Below are positions 28,951 to 37,648 of a DNA stretch of 42,382 bases, piece after piece. The stretch's first letter is position 1. The number at the start of each line of letters is the position of its first letter. The DNA is from a virus. The position numbers were made by a program, and so were the translations under genes. Under the pieces are notes generated by a model. It had not been told where the DNA came from and did no database searches. It saw only the letters and a list, made by a program, of their open reading frames with translations. The stretch covers positions 1 through 42,382 of IMG/VR virus record IMGVR_UViG_3300031812_000007. One strand, given 5' to 3'.

Positions 28951-29760
28951 TCACCACCACCCAATCAGTCGCCCTAAGTAGGGCAGCAAGCTCAGTAAGT
29001 AGGACGCCCACTGGGCGGCTGCGCCCGGGGCGGAGCCATGCACCTCGCTCGTGGTCTCACCGCCCAACGGGATGCCAACCAACCGCATGTACTCCTGCAG
29101 GGCCAGTCGTGGAGCCATCTGCCCCCACTGGAACCTTGCGATGTCCTCATTGATCCGGGCCTGCTCCAAGGCCCGCTCCTGCGCCCCGACTCCGCTTAGC
29201 ACTTGGCCCGGGAAGGCCAAGGTCTGCTGGATCGTCGGAATCGCCCCAATGCCACTGAGGGCTGCTTGCAGCCCCGTCTCGTAGGCTCGATTGTACATCT
29301 GAGAGGAGATGTTCCCCATCTCCTGCGCGGCCCGCTGCATGGCAAGGCCCTCGGCCAGCGCCTGGCGCGTGCCCCCATAGCTCCCGGAGGCCACCGCCCC
29401 GCTCCGGATAGCCGGGAGGGCCTGCTCCCTTAACTGCTGCATCACCGGCTGGATTGCTCCCTGTACAGCAGCCCTGATGTACGGGTTCCTCTCCACGTCA
29501 TAGGCCTGCATCAAGAAGTTCGCAGTCGGGATCGCGCCCTCAGCGAGCTGGGCCATCGGCCCTGCCTGCTCCTGGAGGTACTGATGCGCCAGGACCTCCG
29601 CGGGCCTGAAGTCTGCTACGGTGGACCCGGGATAGAACTGGGGCGGCCCCTGCTCATACTGCCTCCTAGCCTCTTGGAGGCCGTGCAGCAGGTACGGCAA
29701 CTGGACCGATGGTACGCTAGTGGACGATACCGTCCTTGTCGTCCCGGCGCTCTTGGACAT
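28951..29760 (-). CDS. Probable internal virion/ejection protein, 269 aa
   Basis: Predicted helical, Gln/Ala-rich: PVMQQLREQALPAIRSGAVA, SGSYGGTRQALAEGLAMQRA, MYNRAYETGLQAALSGIGAI. Similar Gly/Ala-rich helical proteins lie between nozzle and large ejection genes in many podovirus-like genomes, and are proposed to be ejected with DNA. The hydrophobic C-terminus (WASYLLSLLPYLGRLIGWW) could insert in a membrane. GGAGG lies nine bases before the ATG; the start overlaps the GNAT gene by 44 bases. Confidence 0.65.
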   Translation of the reverse strand: MSKSAGTTRTVSSTSVPSVQLPYLLHGLQEARRQYEQGPPQFYPGSTVADFRPAEVLAHQYLQEQAGPMAQLAEGAIPTANFLMQAYDVERNPYIRAAVQGAIQPVMQQLREQALPAIRSGAVASGSYGGTRQALAEGLAMQRAAQEMGNISSQMYNRAYETGLQAALSGIGAIPTIQQTLAFPGQVLSGVGAQERALEQARINEDIARFQWGQMAPRLALQEYMRLVGIPLGGETTSEVHGSAPGAAAQWASYLLSLLPYLGRLIGWW

Positions 29761-30196
29761 TGCCCCCTACCTCCTTAACTACGACCGAGTATACCTCACG
29801 AAAGCCCAGACCGGCTAGCTTCCTTACCCAGCCACGTCGGCCTACCACTTCAATCCGTTGAAGCCCTTGCTCCCTACAGAACTGCTCCAGGACACGCAAG
29901 AGGGCCTCCATCCACACACTCAGGTTCTTGCCTTGCAGGGTCACCACCCGCAGGATCGCAATGCGAGGGAAGTCCACGACCTGGGTCGTAGCGACCCCCA
30001 CAATCCGATCATTCTCAAGGACGGCCCAGATCTGAATCCTTCCCTCCTCGAAGCCCTTCAAGAGGTCTTCAACCTCCATCTCACCGTTGGCGTACTTGAG
30101 CGCCTGGTGGGTCCAGTCGTGGAGCCACTGAAGCACTCGCTCCGTCCCGACGGAGACCCACGTGACTTGGTATACGGACACTACAGCTTCACCCAT
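29717..30196 (-). CDS. GNAT-like acetyltransferase-fold protein, 159 aa
   Basis: Residues about 45-140 follow the GNAT order: IWAVLENDRIVGVATTQVV (strands 2-3), AILRVVTLQGKNLSVWMEAL (strand 4, then the acetyl-CoA-binding helix), GLQRIEVVGRRGWVRKLAGL and FREVYSVVVKEV. The pyrophosphate loop is not canonical (usually Q/RxxGxG/A), so activity and substrate are uncertain. Such proteins are frequent in late regions of podovirus-like phages, of unknown role. It overlaps the coding ends of both neighbours. Confidence 0.65.
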   Translation of the reverse strand: MGEAVVSVYQVTWVSVGTERVLQWLHDWTHQALKYANGEMEVEDLLKGFEEGRIQIWAVLENDRIVGVATTQVVDFPRIAILRVVTLQGKNLSVWMEALLRVLEQFCREQGLQRIEVVGRRGWVRKLAGLGFREVYSVVVKEVGGNVQERRDDKDGIVH

Positions 30197-30384
30197 GTCC
30201 CGTTGACCCTTGCGTAGTAGCCCCGACCGGAGCCGGGGTTCCAGTTCGTCCCGTCCGCATACACCACCATCGGCTCGTAGATCCGACGCGGCTCCCTGTG
30301 CTGCTCCTTGAGGAGCAGCTCTCTCAGCTCCTGCACCTCAGCGCGGAGCGCCTCAAGCTGCTGTTGAAGGTCGTCTACAACCAT
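30181..30384 (-). CDS. Small virion-region protein with N-terminal coiled coil, 67 aa
   Basis: Residues 1-30 form a leucine-rich coiled coil (LQQQLEALRAEVQELRELLL); residues 39-67 form a compact segment (VVYADGTNWNPGSGRGYYAR) that looks like a small beta module seen at the C-terminus of some phage structural proteins. GGAGG is seven bases before the ATG. It sits between the nozzle and GNAT genes; probably a minor virion or assembly protein, by position only. Confidence 0.65.
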   Translation of the reverse strand: MVVDDLQQQLEALRAEVQELRELLLKEQHREPRRIYEPMVVYADGTNWNPGSGRGYYARVNGTWVKL

Positions 30385-31919
30385 CCCAGATCCTCCGCAA
30401 CCTCCAAGGCGTAGCCGTGCAGGGTCCAGTCTTGCGTCCCCGTGTGCTCAAACCTGATGTCGAAGAACCGTCCGGTGACGTATACGTCTACCTTCTTCTC
30501 GTTTGTCGTGTAGATCTTCTGCACCACCGGTCCAGCTTCGTCCGACAGGTGCATCCGGCCACGCACCGTCACAAGGAACGACGTGGGCGTTGGGGCCTCA
30601 AAGCGAGGCCAAATGGACATGAGACGCTTCACGCGCGGGGGCGGCTCAATGGAGAGCCACTTGCGCTCCAGCACGCTGTGCGTCTCGCCAACCGTTCGCG
30701 AGGGCCGCTTGACAGTGCTGTCCGCACACGCAAGCACGATGCTCCCAATCACCTCCCGGCTGGCTACCGCCCCTATGTCCCACTGATCCCTTCCGGAGTT
30801 CCAGTCCCCGCTGCTGCCGCTCCACCGGTCCACAGCCGACCTAGCAACCCCAACCGCAGCAGCCCCCATTACCCTGCTAAGGGACCTGATGGTCCATGTG
30901 TTGTATGCCCAGTTCCACACCAAGGCTGTGTCCAGCTCCGTACCTCCCGTCGGAAACAGGATCCACACCTCACGTGTCAGACGGTCCGGCACCACACAGA
31001 CCCGGTGGCGGCTCTGAGCACGCAGGTTCCTGAAGAACCAGGACCGAACCTTGGGTGTGGCAATGCTCTGCACGCCGCCCTGCGACAGCAGGACGATGTC
31101 GTTGTCCGTCACCACGAAGTGGCCTGTGCCGATGTCGGCTACCGCCCCAAGCGCTAGGATGCCTGAGGTGTTCGACACCTGGGAGAAGGCAAACACGCTC
31201 ATGCCGCCGACATAGCGCATGGCCCAGGTGGAGGTTTCACCGTAGATGATGTTCACATCACCCAGGGGGAGGCAGTCCACCAAGGCGTCCGATCCCGGCA
31301 CAAGCACCACTTCTCCCGCGTCCACTGCGGGGTCCGCCTCGTTCCAACTGGCCGGTACCGTACCCGGGTCTGCGGTGTGAGACCACTTCACCATGCGCGG
31401 GAAGGTACCCGAACTCTTCTTGACGTTGAGCGCCACTAAGTGGTACTTGAAGGGCCGCAAGGCCCCAGCCGTGGTGCCCGCGGGCCAAGCAGGCAGGTCT
31501 ACCAGCCGTACGCTGACGTCCTGATCAAGCCAAGCCTGCGGCGTGTCTACTCCGTTGTTGAAGATCGGCACGCCGTTGAAGTCTGCTAGGTGCCATCTGT
31601 GCTCCAAGCTCCCGCTGTACGGACCGGAAGTCCGAGTGATGTTTCCCTCGTTTCCCTCCACACTACGGGCGTAGATGCTCTCCCTGTCTGCATAGATGTA
31701 GTGGCTCGTAAGCGTGCCCGGGATGAACATCAACTCCAACGGCTCGACTTGGGTGTCGAAGGCCACCTCAAGGCCCCGTGCCTTCTTGGCGACCCCTTCC
31801 TCAAACACCACTCCTCGAACGTCAGTCCACACGTTGATCGGAACCTGACGGTAGGCGTCGGGAGAGAGGTCCTTCACGACCCCGTGCTCGCCCGGAGATG
31901 TCACCTCAACGAAGATCAT
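30375..31919 (-). CDS. Tail nozzle-like protein (beta-propeller type), 514 aa
   Basis: Nearly all-beta, with repeated W/Y-rich strands (YIYADRESIYARS, IIYGETSTWAMRYVGG, ALVWNWAYNTWTIRSL) consistent with a multi-bladed propeller, as in the tail nozzles of short-tailed phages (T7 gp12, P22 gp10). Directly downstream of the adaptor gene with an ATGA overlap, the expected order. It should form the lower tail tube that opens at infection. Identified by context and strand pattern, not by a unique motif. Confidence 0.65.
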   Translation of the reverse strand: MIFVEVTSPGEHGVVKDLSPDAYRQVPINVWTDVRGVVFEEGVAKKARGLEVAFDTQVEPLELMFIPGTLTSHYIYADRESIYARSVEGNEGNITRTSGPYSGSLEHRWHLADFNGVPIFNNGVDTPQAWLDQDVSVRLVDLPAWPAGTTAGALRPFKYHLVALNVKKSSGTFPRMVKWSHTADPGTVPASWNEADPAVDAGEVVLVPGSDALVDCLPLGDVNIIYGETSTWAMRYVGGMSVFAFSQVSNTSGILALGAVADIGTGHFVVTDNDIVLLSQGGVQSIATPKVRSWFFRNLRAQSRHRVCVVPDRLTREVWILFPTGGTELDTALVWNWAYNTWTIRSLSRVMGAAAVGVARSAVDRWSGSSGDWNSGRDQWDIGAVASREVIGSIVLACADSTVKRPSRTVGETHSVLERKWLSIEPPPRVKRLMSIWPRFEAPTPTSFLVTVRGRMHLSDEAGPVVQKIYTTNEKKVDVYVTGRFFDIRFEHTGTQDWTLHGYALEVAEDLGWL

Positions 31920-32794
31920 TCGTCTTCGAACCCCTTAAACCTCGGATCCGTGCTCGCGACCGCCCGCGAGATGGTTTGGGTAGCGAGTCTCTGCAATGCC
32001 AGCGTGAGGTCCTCCTGAAACAGCACGGCAGCCGATTGGTCACGCAGGTAGCGGGCCACTTGTCGCCCGGCATAGGAGACCAGAACGTCCGGTGCATACG
32101 TGAGCCACCTGTTCTTGTCCGCATCGCCTAAGTTAGCATCCCGTGCATAGTAGAGAATGTTGATGGCGTACGAAGTGTCCGGAATCGGACGGAAGTAGAT
32201 CTTGTCGCCGACCACTGCGTAATAAGCAGGGGGGCTTTGCAAGGGCAGCATGTCTTGGATGCGATGGACTCCCACCTTCCGGAGAGGCCTCCAGCCCCCA
32301 CTTACCTGCAGGGCAGCACTGCTCGTGTGCCCCGACTCGGCATGCTCCCGCAGAAAGTCGTCCGGCAACGTTACGTGCTCGACGCCAGCAGAGGTGCCCA
32401 GCGTGGCGGCTGCTACGAGGAACCACGGGAGCGGCTCCGTAGCCTCCAGGGCGTGCTGGGCCATGATCAGCTCCTGCACGATGTAGTCATCCAGCCCCGT
32501 GCGGCTCCCGAGCCGAGAGGAGATAAGGCTTATCGCCTCAGATTTGGTAAGGCCTAAAGTGGTAACGAACGGCCCCACTGTGGTGCGGTACCACGCAATG
32601 TGGGAGTCACCGGGCTGGGGAGCGTACGTGTAGGTAATAACGTTCCCGGATAGTGTGAAGTCCGCACCCGGCCTCTGCACCACGCCGTTCAGCACGAGCA
32701 AGAGGCTCTGCGGCGGGTCCGGCGCGTACTGGAGGGTGAAGACCCTGTTGGTGCCGTCTATAGCTCCTTGCGGAACTTCACTGTCTCTGAACAC
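31916..32794 (-). CDS. Head-to-tail adaptor with N-terminal beta domain, 292 aa
   Basis: Residues about 1-75 form a beta domain (GTNRVFTLQYAPDPPQSLLL, LNGVVQRPGADFTLSG, YTYAPQPGD), of a kind often attached to phage structural proteins. Residues about 80-292 resemble podovirus adaptors (T7 gp11/P22 gp4 type): helices, then LPDDFLREHAES, GDKIYFRPIP and YAINILYYARDA. It joins the portal ring to the nozzle. GTG start at 32794 with GGGGGAGAG upstream. Fusion of the N-terminal beta domain is the unusual part. Confidence 0.65.
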   Translation of the reverse strand: MFRDSEVPQGAIDGTNRVFTLQYAPDPPQSLLLVLNGVVQRPGADFTLSGNVITYTYAPQPGDSHIAWYRTTVGPFVTTLGLTKSEAISLISSRLGSRTGLDDYIVQELIMAQHALEATEPLPWFLVAAATLGTSAGVEHVTLPDDFLREHAESGHTSSAALQVSGGWRPLRKVGVHRIQDMLPLQSPPAYYAVVGDKIYFRPIPDTSYAINILYYARDANLGDADKNRWLTYAPDVLVSYAGRQVARYLRDQSAAVLFQEDLTLALQRLATQTISRAVASTDPRFKGFEDE

Positions 32795-33137
32795 CTTCTC
32801 TCTCCCCCTTCAGCGCACCCACGGCCATCTCGATGGCTAGATTAATGGCTGAGTCCGGAGCATTCGGAAAGGCCATCTTCAAGGCCTGAAAGGCAATCTG
32901 CCGCAATCCATCTTCAGGCGTGCCGTACGCGAGTAGGGGCACGCCCAAGTGATCAGCGGCATTGAGCAACTCCTTAGGGGTCCTGTTCGGCGTAAGTGCC
33001 GCGATTACACCGCACACCTCATACGCCTTGCGGATGTACGGTACTGCCCGCTCCACGCCCTTGAGCAGCTTGTCTGCAAATCTGCCGCCGAACAGGTCAC
33101 TGAGAAGCTGGCGAAGCTTCGACAGAAACGTCTTCAT
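32778..33137 (-). CDS. Helical protein of unknown function near the lysis genes, 119 aa
   Basis: Starts at ATG 33137, overlapping the previous stop (ATGA). Amphipathic N-terminus (KTFLSKLRQLLSDLFGGRFA), a moderately hydrophobic stretch (VCGVIAALTP) and later helices (AINLAIEMAVGALKG). No confident membrane span or domain. Lies between the membrane coiled-coil protein and the adaptor; may act in lysis or as a minor virion protein. Confidence 0.6.
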   Translation of the reverse strand: MKTFLSKLRQLLSDLFGGRFADKLLKGVERAVPYIRKAYEVCGVIAALTPNRTPKELLNAADHLGVPLLAYGTPEDGLRQIAFQALKMAFPNAPDSAINLAIEMAVGALKGEREGVQRQ

Positions 33138-33745
33138 CTCAACACCCCTACAACAGCGACTGCCGCCGAACCAAGCAGCAACCACTTCTGCCACTTAGAG
33201 AGCTTCGTGGCTTGCTTCACATTGGCCGTGGCCTCCCGCACGTTCTCGGCAATCGCGGGGGTCTCCCGACGCCAAGTGCGCGCGGTCTGGGCCAGCTCTC
33301 CGGCCGTTACCTTGGACGCAGCAGTGAAGCCCAAGACCTGCGGAGTCACAAGCTCCACCATCCGGTTCGTAGACTGGAGGACTCGAGATGCGTCCGCTCG
33401 CAGTACAGACAGCTCGCTCACGAGCTTCTCTTCCGTCGAGGTTAGCCCTCGTTCCACTTGGCGCTCCAAGCCCTCCAGCCTACGATCCAGAACGAGGCGG
33501 AACCCGTCCACCTCGCTCCGAAGGTCCTTCCTCACGGCTCTCAGCTCTGTCCTCAGCTCAGCACGGGTGGCCTGGATCTCAGCGATGGCGGCAGCCCGGG
33601 TGGCGCGGATTTCATCCACCGCGTCGGCCCGGGCTGCACGGACTTCGTCCCTGATGCCCAGGACCGCTTCCCGGACCCCCGCCGCGAGCCACGCAAAGCT
33701 GAGGGCCACAACCATGACACCGATGCTAAGAGCCTCACGCAACAC
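33134..33745 (-). CDS. Membrane-anchored coiled-coil protein, possible spanin-like lysis protein, 203 aa
   Basis: Hydrophobic segment at residues about 6-24 (SIGVMVVALSFAWLAAGV), a long Arg/Ala/Glu coiled coil (about 30-120; VDEIRATRAAAIAEIQATRA), and a second hydrophobic end (LLLGSAAVAVVGVL). Directly follows the lysozyme gene with an 11-base overlap. An N-terminal membrane anchor plus coiled coil next to an endolysin recalls inner-membrane spanins, but the C-terminal hydrophobic end is atypical. GTG start. Confidence 0.6.
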   Translation of the reverse strand: MLREALSIGVMVVALSFAWLAAGVREAVLGIRDEVRAARADAVDEIRATRAAAIAEIQATRAELRTELRAVRKDLRSEVDGFRLVLDRRLEGLERQVERGLTSTEEKLVSELSVLRADASRVLQSTNRMVELVTPQVLGFTAASKVTAGELAQTARTWRRETPAIAENVREATANVKQATKLSKWQKWLLLGSAAVAVVGVLR

Positions 33746-34187
33746 CGCTCAACCCCCGAAGGAAGATGGCTCTCTCTCGCTTCCTTCTATCGTACAGGCC
33801 TCTTGAGAACCGCCCCTTCACGTTGGACCACCGCAGGAACTCATCGGCGGCCTCCTGATACCTGCCCTCCTTCAGCAGCCTCACAAGGGTGGAACGCTCC
33901 ATCGCCTTCGTCCCCACGTTGTAGGTCCACAGAACTAGCGCGTCCCACTGATTCTGGTTCAGCCTGACACCCTGCAAGGCCTTGCGCAGGGCTGGCTCGA
34001 CCACTTTGCTGATGTGCTCCACCATCAGCTTCCGAGCCTCCTCCCGCGTGATGGACTTGCCCTTGTACTTCTCCGGGTCCACGTGGGTCCCGAAGCCGAT
34101 GGCGTGGCCCTTTACATCGAACTTCAAGATCGGCGTAAAGCCCTCCAGGCTCTCTAGAATCTTCAGGGCTTCCTCGCTGACCTTCAC
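33735..34187 (-). CDS. GH24 lysozyme (endolysin)
   Basis: A 150-aa T4-lysozyme-family muramidase that cuts the glycan strands of peptidoglycan at lysis. LESLEGF holds the catalytic-type Glu15, FDVKG the Asp24 at the usual spacing, then HAIGFGTH. The Thr normally found just before IG is Ala29, and the loop is one residue shorter than in T4 lysozyme. The C-terminal half (NQWDALVLWTYNVG, LVRLLKEGRYQEAADEFLRW, FSRGLYDRRKRERAIF) is typical. I choose GTG 34187 (GAGG eight bases upstream) over GTG 34196. No signal peptide, so it needs the holin encoded at 37620. Confidence 0.88.
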   Translation of the reverse strand: MKVSEEALKILESLEGFTPILKFDVKGHAIGFGTHVDPEKYKGKSITREEARKLMVEHISKVVEPALRKALQGVRLNQNQWDALVLWTYNVGTKAMERSTLVRLLKEGRYQEAADEFLRWSNVKGRFSRGLYDRRKRERAIFLRGLSGVA

Positions 34188-34238
34188 GTTGCCCACCTCA
34201 CAATGTCAATCTCCGAGCGTGCTGGTGCAATGGCGATT

Positions 34239-36839
34239 CTACCTGACATCCGGACCACTCCAATACCAGCGCAGCGCGTCAACAGCCTTAGAAGACGCTT
34301 CCCGCGTATCTACGTAGAAGACCGGAGCCATGGCGGCGGTGGTGGAAATGTTAGTATTAATGGTCACGTCCGGACCATCGTCCAAGTTGAACACGATAGT
34401 GCCCGACGTCGTAGAACGGATTCTGAGTTTGTGCCAGTTTTCGTCCACTGACACCCCAGATGCAGTGCGAGTGTTGTTTGTTCCGTTGTGCGTGGAGAAA
34501 AAGAACTGCGTATCGCCCGCGGTTGTGTCGAAACTGAGTCCAATGTGGGCATTGGTCCAAATGTCAAACGTGCCACCCCTTATGTAACCAACGAACATTC
34601 TCACGTTGGAAGTAGCATTCAAGCGGAAGCGAAATACCGAATCCCAGCCAGCATAGCTCCCGATCCTACCGATTATCGTGCCCCCCGGTCCAATACTACC
34701 AAGGCTGATAGCACAGAAGCTACCGCTCGTATTAGAGCTGGTTAACCGTACCGTCTTCGACCCATTGCCAGTGCCGACATGGGTTGCCCCGCCGTTGGTG
34801 CAGGACAGCTCCCATCCGTAGGTGCCTATGGTGTTCGATGTGGTTGCTCTGTTCGGGAAATTCTCACGATACCAGAGAACGGTCTCGTCCAGCGCGTCGA
34901 AGCTCCCTCCGCCTCCACTCACCGTAACCGGTTTCCACTGTGACTCAGACGCGCTCCACACCAGAGCCTGCCCGTCGCTCGGAGCGGCGCTGGACACATT
35001 GCGGCCCTGAATCCTAGCGACCGTGGTGGAACCTACGTCTCCGGTCACATCGCCCGCCAGCGTGTGGCTGTGCGCATCAAAGCACACCCACGCACCATTG
35101 ATCCGCCGAGCGATTGCACCGGTGCCGCTGCCCGTGCAGGTCGCAGCCACTGTGCAATCTGAGCAATAGCCGTACGAGCCGTTTGCAAAACTGTCTAGTT
35201 GCGAGTAACTCAGCGTGAAGCCTTGCACTCTTAAACCGGAACCTGAGTACGGCGTGCTTGGCAACGCGATTGAACCAAAATGGTTGTCTGCTGCGAGGCC
35301 GTTCGTTCCGCTGTACGCGATACCTGTAGTTGTATTTACCGTGTATGTGAACAAGTTCCCGCTGAACAATGCCGCATCCACGTACTGATTCGCCGATATG
35401 ACCGCACTGCAAGTCGCGCTTGGCATGTGAGTAAAACTGTTGTTCGCTACTAGGGCATAGTAGATCGGCACACCGTTTTGACCGGCTAGCGTTATTGCGG
35501 GGCTGTTACCACTCACCACACGGAACTGATTCCCGATGATGCCGACCGTAGAGATGTAACCGCCTCCCGTTGCCGTTTGGATTCGGATGCTGCCCATACC
35601 GTCAAAAGCGTTCCCTTCGATTAGCCCAGCGCCTGTGTTTTGGCCTCCGTTCAGAAAATCCAAAGCGTACCCTCCGTTTCCAGTGAACTTGTTCCCAATC
35701 AAGCCCGTGAAACCACATCTTGAGTAAACTCCCGTCTCCACTTCCAGAATTTGAGTCTGCTGAATCAGCGCTTCGCATGCATCCGAGTTGTCCGAATGTA
35801 TTACCGAAACCCCTACCGAGCCAGAAAAAGATGCATCGGCTAGCCGAAGTACAGAATCTCGAATGTGGAGCCTGGTTACACGATCCACATCTACGGCTTT
35901 CCAGAACCTAACTATCCAAACCCCGTCCAGACCCAAATATTCCAGCCATTTGTTTGCTGCCTGGTTAACCTTTATTGCTGAACCGCTTGACGATGCTCCA
36001 GCCGACCGAGTCATGGTTATGTTCCTGAATCTCACAGCGCGCACATAGTTTGCATCCGGTATGGAAATTACAAACAGATCACCGGCCCCGCCCGCACGAT
36101 ACAATACCGAACCACGCGAAACATCCCAGTCTACACCAGAGCCTTCGATAGTAACCGAGCTGGCAATGTCCAGTTGGCCTACAAGGTAGATGCCAGGTGG
36201 AAACCAAACCGTTCCGCCTACAGCTTGGGCGGCATTTATCGCTGACTGGATTGACGTTGTATCATCCGTTACGCCGTCACCGCGCGCACCAAACGCCTTC
36301 ACATTGAACACGGCTCCGCCCTGATCCCGCAACTCAGCCTTGATCGGTTTGGAAGAAGAGACATCCGACGTGCTTTCCGTGAGTGAGGAGTTACCTAAAG
36401 TAGACCCTGTAACCCACCTAGCCAAGCTGCCTGCGCTACCGCTGCCGCCAACACCGCCGCCGCCCGTGCCACACGGCCCCGCCGCACTCTCAAGGCGCGC
36501 CCCGTCCGGCGCTACCTGGACGCACCTACCGCCCACCCAACTGGCCTGACCGGTACCGCCCCTATTCAGTTGCAGTACACCCCTCGTCTGGCGGTTGATG
36601 TCCACCTGAGTCTGCGCGTGCCCGAAGAGGGCACAGAGCAACAAACAGGCCAGCCAGTAGAACCTCTGCCTCGAACCGTTCCCGGATCGAAAGAGTGCTG
36701 ACTTCAACCTGCCCACCTCCACCAACTTACTGAGCCTCCAGACGGCTGTCGTGCGCGGAAGCCCTGCATAGGCCGCATAGTCCGCAGCCGTGAAGGAGCC
36801 TTGGGGCGGAGCCGCCCCAGTCCCGCACCTGAGACGCAT
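34239..36839 (-). CDS. Tail spike with pectate-lyase-type beta helix and unusual N-terminus, 866 aa
   Basis: ATG 36839 has GGAG in front and lies 11 bases after the preceding stop. Residues about 14-60 look like a winged helix (FTAADYAAYAGLPRTTAVWR), then a hydrophobic stretch (FYWLACLLLCALFGHAQTQ, 60-78), like a signal peptide or anchor. From about 175: VFNVKAFGARGDGVTDD and GGTVWFPPGIYLVG begin a pectate_lyase_3 beta helix that should bind or cut a host surface polysaccharide. Around 590-640 is HTLAGDVTGDVGSTTVARIQ, common in tail fibres; the last ~200 residues resemble a concanavalin-like lectin domain (ENWHKLRIRST). An alternative TTG start at 36707, eight bases after GGAGG, would drop the winged helix. 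Confidence 0.8.
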   Translation of the reverse strand: MRLRCGTGAAPPQGSFTAADYAAYAGLPRTTAVWRLSKLVEVGRLKSALFRSGNGSRQRFYWLACLLLCALFGHAQTQVDINRQTRGVLQLNRGGTGQASWVGGRCVQVAPDGARLESAAGPCGTGGGGVGGSGSAGSLARWVTGSTLGNSSLTESTSDVSSSKPIKAELRDQGGAVFNVKAFGARGDGVTDDTTSIQSAINAAQAVGGTVWFPPGIYLVGQLDIASSVTIEGSGVDWDVSRGSVLYRAGGAGDLFVISIPDANYVRAVRFRNITMTRSAGASSSGSAIKVNQAANKWLEYLGLDGVWIVRFWKAVDVDRVTRLHIRDSVLRLADASFSGSVGVSVIHSDNSDACEALIQQTQILEVETGVYSRCGFTGLIGNKFTGNGGYALDFLNGGQNTGAGLIEGNAFDGMGSIRIQTATGGGYISTVGIIGNQFRVVSGNSPAITLAGQNGVPIYYALVANNSFTHMPSATCSAVISANQYVDAALFSGNLFTYTVNTTTGIAYSGTNGLAADNHFGSIALPSTPYSGSGLRVQGFTLSYSQLDSFANGSYGYCSDCTVAATCTGSGTGAIARRINGAWVCFDAHSHTLAGDVTGDVGSTTVARIQGRNVSSAAPSDGQALVWSASESQWKPVTVSGGGGSFDALDETVLWYRENFPNRATTSNTIGTYGWELSCTNGGATHVGTGNGSKTVRLTSSNTSGSFCAISLGSIGPGGTIIGRIGSYAGWDSVFRFRLNATSNVRMFVGYIRGGTFDIWTNAHIGLSFDTTAGDTQFFFSTHNGTNNTRTASGVSVDENWHKLRIRSTTSGTIVFNLDDGPDVTINTNISTTAAMAPVFYVDTREASSKAVDALRWYWSGPDVR

Positions 36840-36850
36840 CAGCTCCGCCT

Positions 36851-37648
36851 CTAAAGCTTCAAAAGTGAAACCGGCTTCAGACTTGGCAGGGGATACAGGA
36901 TCTTTCGCACCCCTACCTGCTCCGGAGCCACGTCGAGCACCACCGCTCCGATGTCCGGCACCATCCGGTACACGCTCCGACGCCGCATGAAGCGAGTCTG
37001 CAATTGCCAGCACGGAGTCACCACCGCGTGCTTGCTCGCGTGTTCCACGTGCACGAAGTAGTGCGCGTGGCTCCTCACGATCACGTCTGCCTTCGGCAGG
37101 CAGCCCGCCTTTCCCGCCAACGCGGACCATAGCGCCTCCCTGTCAATGGCTACTGCTCGGTAGAGTCCGGTTCCTGTAGAGATGCCATGAGCAAAGTTGA
37201 CAACAACTCCACCACATTCCAGATCAAGGACCTCTCTCGTATAAACTCCTGCACCAAGTCCGGTGTAGGCAGTTCCGACCCGGCTCGCCACCACCTCCAC
37301 CTCCCGGCCCACCTCCGAGTCGTGGAATTCGGTGCCCTGAATGAAGAACCACTTTGCGCTCCGACAGCCGAGTGCCTGCAATACCTGTAGGCAGGCCTCG
37401 GCCTGATCCACAGGACTCTGGAGGCACAGCTCTCCTCTTCGCCCGTCCACCAAGTCGCCGTTGACCACCACAACATCCGGACGGAGCCGCCTGACGCGGG
37501 CCGCCAGGTCCATCCAGCAGTCCCAAAGGTACTTCTGGCCGATATTCTGCCGGATCTCGTTCCCGCGACTGTCGTGGTAGCCGGGAGGAAGCAGTCCATA
37601 GACACTCCCTACGTGAAGGTCACTGACCACCAGAATCCGTACCGCCAT
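36851..37648 (-). CDS. Calcineurin-like metallophosphoesterase
   Basis: A 265-aa two-metal phosphoesterase. Motifs in order: VSDLHVGS (Asp10, His12), VNGDLVDG (Asp65), GTEFHD in place of GNHE/D (105-110), FAHGIS (His154) and SHAHYFVH in place of GHTH (His194, His196). The Asn of GNHD is replaced by Thr. Phage relatives are common, with unproven substrates: phosphodiesters, cyclic nucleotides or nucleic acid ends are candidates. The position between holin and tail spike genes gives no clear role. ATG with AGAAGG upstream; it starts inside the holin 3' end. Confidence 0.85.
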   Translation of the reverse strand: MAVRILVVSDLHVGSVYGLLPPGYHDSRGNEIRQNIGQKYLWDCWMDLAARVRRLRPDVVVVNGDLVDGRRGELCLQSPVDQAEACLQVLQALGCRSAKWFFIQGTEFHDSEVGREVEVVASRVGTAYTGLGAGVYTREVLDLECGGVVVNFAHGISTGTGLYRAVAIDREALWSALAGKAGCLPKADVIVRSHAHYFVHVEHASKHAVVTPCWQLQTRFMRRRSVYRMVPDIGAVVLDVAPEQVGVRKILYPLPSLKPVSLLKL

